In this document: piece by piece, positions 58,482 through 64,000 of the stretch
How positions within the stretch are numbered: position 1 is the first letter of the stretch
Layout: each line of letters opens with the position of its first letter
NCBI RefSeq assembly: GCF_000264905.1
Contig: NW_006763135.1
Span: 1,715,179 to 1,779,178, forward strand
Origin: Stereum hirsutum FP-91666 SS1
Taxonomy: Eukaryota > Basidiomycota > Agaricomycetes > Russulales > Stereaceae
Length of the DNA: 64,000 bases
Reading direction: 5' to 3'
The notes under the pieces: model-generated
The model's input: the letters and a program-made list of their open reading frames with translations, nothing else
What the model was told of the DNA's origin: nothing
The model's database searches: none
Program-made: the position numbers and the translations under genes

Positions 58482-60050
58482 ATGAAGGTCGTTGGAAAGT
58501 TTATCGACAAAGAGAATCTCGTCAGTCTGTCGTTCCCTGCACATCATCGAAGACTCAAGTCTATGGTAGGGATATGTGACTGTCCGTCCAGAGGATGATG
58601 AGGATATGTGGCACCTCTACAACCTCATTCAAGAGGTGGGTTGCTTTACTTCTGCAGATGTTCCTTAGCTCACCATACTACAAATAGGGGGACAGAGTGC
58701 GAGCGCCTGCAATTCGGTGCGCAGGACTTATATTCTTGAACTTTGCTAGTATGCTCATGCAGAATACAGCCGTGTGCAGAATGTCTCCGCTACAGGCTCC
58801 ACAGAATCTCATCGTATCCGTACAACCCTCACTCTCCAAGTAACCCGCGTCGAATTCTCTCCTTCCACAACAGCACCCTCGACAGAAACCACGTCAACCA
58901 CCCCTCAAGTGCCCACAGCTTCACTACAGATTGCAGGGCGGGTAGCTGTGGAGAATCCGCATGTGAAGCTCGGTGCATTCCATACCCTCGACATTGAAGC
59001 CAACCGAGATGTTCGCATAGAGAAGCAAGAATGGGACAGCATATCTCTTGAACGCATCCAGGAAGCAAGCATTCCAGGCCGTGGTGCTGAGGTTGGCGCT
59101 ATTGTGTGCGGCGAAGGCGTCGCTGCATTCTGTCTTCTCTCACAACACATGACCGTTGTTCGACAACGAATCGACGTACCGATCCCGAGGAAACGTACTG
59201 GGTCGGCAACCGCACACGAGAAAGGTCTGGCACGTTTCTATGACACTCTGTACCAAGCTTTCCTGCGACATATACCGTACGCAAACCCTTCGTTGCGTGC
59301 GATCGTTATTGCGAGTCCTGGCTGGGTTCGGGATGCGGTCTTTGATCATATAATGGCAGAGGCAGCACGGACTAGTAACAAGGCTTTGCTTGCGGCGAGG
59401 TCGAAGTTCGTGAGGGTACATGTCAATAGCCCCCATGTTCATAGTTTGGTCGAAGTACTCAAGAGTCCGGAGGTAAGCCATCCACATATACTTTTCTTCC
59501 AAAAACCGAATGCTCACTTCGAAACAGATCATATCTCAGCTGAAAGAGACGAAATTTGCGCGGGAAGGAATTATGTTGGACAGGTACGGTTTTTGATTTA
59601 CTCTTTCCTATCGGCTATGTCTCACCTTTCTGCTCAGGTTTTTCAAGATGCTTGGCTCGGACGAACAGCGAGCATGGTATGGACCAGACCATGTCGCGCT
59701 TGCCATCGAACGAGGCGCTGTTGGTACCCTACTCATATCGGATGGACTCTTCCGAGCGAGCGATCCTACGGAGCGTAAGAAATATGTTTCGCTCGTTGAA
59801 GATGTCCGGGACAAGGGCGGAGAGGTCTTGATTTTCTCTAGCATGCACGAAAGCGGCCAACGTTAGTGTTCATTCTGTTTCTCTTGAGGTGCTTGACTCA
59901 CCTCTCGCCCACTCAGAATTAAATCAAATTACCGGCATCGCTGCCATCCTCACTTTCCCCCTCGATGTGGAAGTTGTTGAGGCAGAAGAGCGTGAGGCGA
60001 AGGAAGAAGAAGCACGAAAGAAGCAAGAAGCAGAGATGGAGAGGAGTTGA
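58482..60050 (+). CDS. DOM34: Dom34/Pelota ribosome-rescue factor
   Basis: The first exons are 58482-58520, 58570-58635 and 58688-about 58726, followed by long exons to the stop at 60050. The N-terminal Sm-like domain reads [33 protein letters not shown] and [15 protein letters not shown]. The eRF1-like central domain has [20 protein letters not shown] with [40 protein letters not shown] and [15 protein letters not shown]. The C-terminal domain has [50 protein letters not shown] and [12 protein letters not shown]. It ends in a charged tail. With Hbs1, Dom34 splits stalled ribosomes in no-go and non-stop decay. Unlike eRF1 it lacks GGQ, which is also absent here. All family landmarks are intact. 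Confidence 0.93.
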
Positions 60051-60351
60051 AGTCTATCCATTGCAAAGGTTATTCAATCTGTGTATGAGTCGTCGACGCC
60101 TACTTGTAGAACACCACACACGCTGTATTCACTCCTGCGAATATGTATTCATCTCTATTAGAAGTTCTACCTCCCCGACGGCCGAAAGTTCTTGCCCAGC
60201 TTAAGCATGGCCCACAAAGGGTCATTACCTTGCAAAGAAAAAAAGCAGCATGATCCTACAAACATCGTACATCTAACGACCACTCTTACACCCCACATAA
60301 GAACCGCATTTCGAACACCGTTCGTCCCATTATTCCCGGGAAAACTGGGTC
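60051..60351. other. intergenic region between convergent DOM34 and DUF1479 genes
   Basis: This is a short 3'-3' interval; nothing coding is supported. Confidence 0.4.
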
Positions 60352-62184
60352 TCAGAACCCCATCGCCACTCTCCCTTCCTCGCACATAATATCTTCGGGC
60401 TTCCCAACACCCACATAATTCGCCTCCGGAGGCGACGCCGCGAAATCAGGAGGGGTGATCCCTTGAACGAACGCCTCCTTCTGTTTCTGAATGTAGGCTA
60501 AGTTCTGTGGCGTGGACGGGACGGCCGGGATATACATCACGGCGGAGTCACCGGGCCCATTATGATCTTTCTCGACGGCGTGCACGACGTCCTAATGATG
60601 AAGGAATAAAAGTAAGTCATAAGCTTCGATGAGGGGATTTCCGGGGAAGAGGAGACGCACAGAGTGCCAGAAGACAGTGTCTCCGGGGTTGACCTTGGGC
60701 ACTGAGACCATGGTCTTCTCAAGCCTCATGTGCGGGTGCAACTCTGGACTAGGACGTGGGCCTGTGAAGCCCTGGTCTCGTGCATAGATTCCAGGGAAAT
60801 CTGGGGTCGAGATGTCTATGCATTCTCATCGTCAGGAATTTCAGGCTTCTGATTAGGGAATAAAGCAGACGAACCGTATTCCCAGTTGTCAGCGCTGAGT
60901 GGATCATCGGAAACCGGCGTTGCCTTGGGACGGAAGAAAGGCCTGAGAATCATGTATGCGTTGGAGGCGATCACGTCTGGGAAGACTTGAAGCGTTCCTT
61001 CCTGAGGTCCAGTCTCGCTGATAGCCAGCCATCCTTGGAACGTGCGGAAGATGCTTGCCTGACGTTACAGTGGGTCTATTAGACACAGGCTGTACGGAAA
61101 TAGTTGTATGTAATACGTAGGCGAGGAACTGACCTGGCCAGATCGACCGTAGATTGAGTGACGAGCCTTCATACGGCTGGACAGGTCGTAGGGATTGTGG
61201 TTTTTCCAATTGCCGTTGAGAATGTCGGCGAAGCATTTGCGGAAGGCTTCATCTTCCCATCTTTCAATGGCACCGCCTGATGCACCATACCGCATACACA
61301 TCGATTGAGCGACATTGTAATGATCTGAGCTAAGGGCTCTTACCATCAACATGAGGAGGATGAAAAAGCCATGGGCCCGGGTGGCGAATACGAAAGCGGT
61401 CTGAGCAGGATGGGGAACCAAACACATGCGATGGCGTCATTAGTAGGCTACGTCTGGTGGTATAGAACATGCATACCCGCATAGGTGAGAGGAGTAGATA
61501 GTGTGACCCCATCGAGGCTGCCAGTATAGAGCTTGTTCAGCCACGCCGTCGCGGCTAACATGTTCGGGTGCGAACGAGCGAGGACTTGTTCTTTCGTCCA
61601 GCTGGGTTTCACTTGAGAACACATGACAGTATACTGGGCAATGTGACTACCTACTAGAGATGAAAGAACTGTTTGTCATTCTCCGGAAGACCTAGTTCAA
61701 AATCGTGAAGGTCAGTGCTCGTCTGTTGCGGAGAAACGTCGGAAGAACGGCGAACCTGGTACATCAGGATTGGCCTTAACAAAGTGCTCGAGAGAAGATT
61801 TCCAAGAGGCCGCCTCAGCATCATCTACCACATCGCGGATGACAACGGATCCCCGCTGTTTGATCAGGTCTATCTCCTCAGGCTTGAGTTTTCCCAGGTC
61901 CTCGAATCTGACTTGGGGAATGGTCTGATTTTTCAATGGATCAATAAGAAACCTGGCTTGTCTGTGGTAGAAGAGGGGTTTCGAGGAAGTGGGCGTGTCG
62001 TGTCGGTGTCTGTACTTACCTCCGAACCGGATTCGGCGACCTTGAGAGAGACGGCCTCGAGATGCTGAAGGATCTCGTTCCAGGCGGTGGTCACTCGGGC
62101 CTCAAAGTCAGGGTACGAGGAAGCGATTTCGTGTTTTAGGTCCACGAAACGAGCAGGCATGCGAGGATCGAGTTCCATAGACAT
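60352..62184 (-). CDS. DUF1479 protein, putative 2-oxoglutarate/Fe(II)-type oxygenase (YbiU-like)
   Basis: About nine exons run from MSMELDPRMPARFVDLKHEI at 62184 to the stop at 60352, roughly 440 residues. After the first exon (ending VAESGSE) an acceptor before TIPQVRFEDLGKLKPEEIDL keeps the frame. Family landmarks follow: QRGSVVIRDVVDDAEAASWK, LYWTKEQVLARSHPNMLAAT, PPHVDGGAIERWEDEAFRKC, IYGRSGQASIFRTFQGWLAI, SETGPQEGTLQVFPDVIASN, GDTVFWHSDVVHAVE and VMYIPAVPSTPQNLAYIQ. The His-x-Asp of HVDGG and the distal His of HSDVVHAVE fit the metal triad of cupin-fold dioxygenases. The substrate is unknown. No targeting signal is evident. A TATTTATA-like string lies at about 62261-62272 upstream on the - strand. 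Confidence 0.8.
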
Positions 62185-62598
62185 TGCTGCAAACGAGCAA
62201 TCAGTGAGCGTCTAGAGGGGGAAGGGGTGAGGGTAGGGTCTGTGCAGTTGATGAGAATTATTGCCTATAAATATTAGATTGCTTCGAACTTATCCTTAGG
62301 CCTCGGACCTCATGTCGAAAATGGGGCTGAGACTACGGATCCCCGCGGTAGACGTATCATGATCATGACCTCTCCAGTATTGTTCGAAGGTCAGGCGCGC
62401 ATAGTCCGTGCCGAATGCTGGACATCGGATTGGAAGATAGGGGTTCACCGTAAGTAATTTCAGTTCAGCAATATCGAAGAACGCAGGGAAGGTAAGGTAG
62501 ACCTTGAGTCAGAGTCTAGATTCTGAAAGCAGCCTGTCAATGAAATACACCATAATAAACACAGATTTTGCTTCACAACAACCATTTTACTTATTTCG
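62185..62598. other. DUF1479 promoter and URA3 3' flank
   Basis: Both neighbours are on the - strand, so this is a head-to-tail spacer. No gene is supported. Confidence 0.4.
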
Positions 62599-63637
62599 TC
62601 AGGCCTGCTTGACCCTCTCCAGATATGCGTCCCACCCAGCCTTCCTATACCTCTCCGCCTGTTCCTGCACCTTCACCACATCCAGATTGTCCGCCTTCCC
62701 ATATATGCCCCTACCCACGATAATCACGTCACATCCGGACTCAACGACAACCTGCCTCGGAGTCCTATACTGCTGTCCCATCGCATCACCCTTCACATCC
62801 AACCCCACACCGGGCGTCAGAACCAAGAAATCCTCCTCTTTCACTTCATCCGAAGAAAGTTCACCCTCCTTGAGGCCAACGCCGTTCATACGCCTCTGAG
62901 CGATGAATCCAATGACGAAGTCGCGGTGGGCACGGGCCATACGGACCGCTTCGTCGGTGTAGAAATCGCGTGCGAGACTTCCGGAGGTGGACATTTCGGC
63001 GAGGAGAAGAAGACCACGGCCGAGGGGTAGGCCGACGGAGGAGAGGCCGGAGATGGTGGAAGGGCCGGGGACGGGATGAGCATTGGTGATCTGAGACCAG
63101 GAGGCGATTTTGTGTACACCCGAAGAGTATTGAAGGGCTACGGTGTTGCCTGAGATTCGAGGTGGAGGGGTGGAGAGTGAAAAGAAGTCAGTTATGGAAA
63201 GTTGATTTAGAGAGAGCAAGGGGCTGGTCGTACCTATGTCGGCAAATTTGCGATCCTCAAAAATAAGGAAGTCATGCTTGCGACTGAGTTCGACCAACCG
63301 GTCAATGAGCGAGGTATCGAAATCCTCGATGATGTCTACATGAGTCTAGTCTTAAGCAGAACAAACACACCATCAGTACATACTCATTCATTCATTGTTA
63401 CTCGTCACGTCGAACTGCGAAAAAAAGATGTAATGGGGAGGAAAAGATACGTGCCTTGACGAGACAAACATAGGGTCCACAGACATCGATCACGGCAAGA
63501 AAGTCAGAGGACTTGGAGACATCGACACTGACGCAGAGGTTCGATTGTTTTCGGACGATGGTCTCGAGGAGCTGCTTTGCCGCTGGATTGGTGAACTTCG
63601 AGGCGCGATGTTCGTATGTTTGCTTGTAGACACTCAT
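62599..63637 (-). CDS. URA3: orotidine 5'-phosphate decarboxylase
   Basis: Three exons (63637-63455, 63345-63234, 63149-62599) encode 281 residues. They begin [20 protein letters not shown], then [20 protein letters not shown] and [17 protein letters not shown]. The catalytic motif [13 protein letters not shown] contains the Asp/Lys pair of the active site. [70 protein letters not shown] and [12 protein letters not shown] complete the TIM barrel. The enzyme makes UMP from OMP in de novo pyrimidine synthesis, in the cytosol. The first intron (63454-63346) has a GC donor (AAG|GCACGT); no GT donor near it preserves the frame between VCLVK and THVDI. A 26-residue insertion ([20 protein letters not shown]) before the LTPGV motif is usual in fungi. 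Confidence 0.95.
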
Positions 63638-64000
63638 GATGGGGGAACGAGAGAAGCAATTGAGATAAGATCGTGCCTTGGAGGGCCGATAAGATAGCAT
63701 TTAAGAATCTTATCTATCCAGGTTAGGTACGTAGATCTCTTTCCTTCCTGTTTACTACAGTCAAGATTGAGTCAGTTAACGGCTTGTTCTCCGCGGTCAT
63801 CGTCCACGTTGTCAAGCTCCCACTCTCTCAGTTTCTTCTGCCTATTCTCTTCTCTCAAAGCTCTCCGAGGAAGGTCAGTCTGCTAACCTGCGCTGATACT
63901 TTCAACATCTCAGGTTTCCCAGAAATATTCAAGACTCAGACTCAACGTCAACGCAACCGCTTCTTGTTCTTTGTACGCCACCCGCCATGATAATACTCAA
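63638..64000. other. URA3 promoter and window end
   Basis: Nothing coding is supported. The frame 63784-63990 on the + strand is open but shows no known motif, and it could be the start of a gene beyond the window. Confidence 0.35.

Noticed and set aside
62504..62899. 131-residue frame on the + strand
   Set aside because: It is antisense to the last exon of URA3, which is certain.
1..64000. A new multi-gene defence, mobile or biosynthetic system
   Set aside because: No transposase, reverse transcriptase, phage gene, CRISPR repeat, NRPS/PKS or terpene enzyme is visible, and neighbouring genes have unrelated housekeeping roles.

Overview
The window is nuclear DNA of a filamentous basidiomycete, most likely an Agaricomycete. 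The genes are dense and lie on both strands. They are interrupted by many short introns of about 50-110 nt, and no operon, phage, IS element or CRISPR array is visible. Two genes belong to membrane-protein families typical of mushroom-forming fungi (a DUF6533 protein and a fungal 7-TM protein). All gene models were built by hand from splice signals, reading frame and recognisable protein motifs, so internal exon edges carry some uncertainty.

Layout. 0.5-4.4 kb: a membrane-anchored ubiquitin protease and a WBP2-like GRAM protein. 4.4-9.5 kb: a gene-poor stretch holding one DUF6533 membrane protein and possible decayed sequence. 9.5-16.9 kb: a 76-residue dsRNA-binding protein, RRP7 (ribosome assembly), an unknown charged nuclear-type protein, a 7-TM membrane protein and a short-chain dehydrogenase with a possible mitochondrial presequence. 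18.4-33.0 kb: a three-RRM Nam8/Csx1-type RNA-binding protein head-to-head with a very large neurofibromin/Ira RasGAP gene of about 33 introns. 33.6-46.3 kb: a large coiled-coil protein, an ABM-type ferredoxin-like barrel protein, a cyclophilin with an internal insertion, a multi-C2H2 zinc-finger protein, an isochorismatase-family hydrolase and a large serine-rich coiled-coil protein. 47.2-52.3 kb: a small NDUFA4/MLRQ respiratory subunit, an aldo-keto reductase of the D-arabinose dehydrogenase type, the Hsp70/Hsp90 co-chaperone STI1 and a tRNA-Glu(CTC). 53.5-63.7 kb: a secreted GH13 alpha-amylase with a CBM20 starch-binding domain, a TXNDC9/Plp1 thioredoxin-like protein head-to-head with DOM34/Pelota, a DUF1479 oxygenase-like protein and orotidine 5'-phosphate decarboxylase (URA3).

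Most genes are independent housekeeping functions: protein turnover and folding (ubiquitin protease, cyclophilin, STI1, TXNDC9), ribosome and mRNA quality control (RRP7, DOM34, RRM protein), Ras signalling (IRA/NF1) and pyrimidine synthesis (URA3). I see no biosynthetic cluster and no convincing new multi-gene system. The most notable structure is in gene architecture. Several introns appear to use GC-AG instead of GT-AG boundaries, and several internal exons are only 11-18 nt long. The cyclophilin carries an insertion of about 100 residues early in its fold, and the ubiquitin protease has an extra residue in its catalytic cysteine box.
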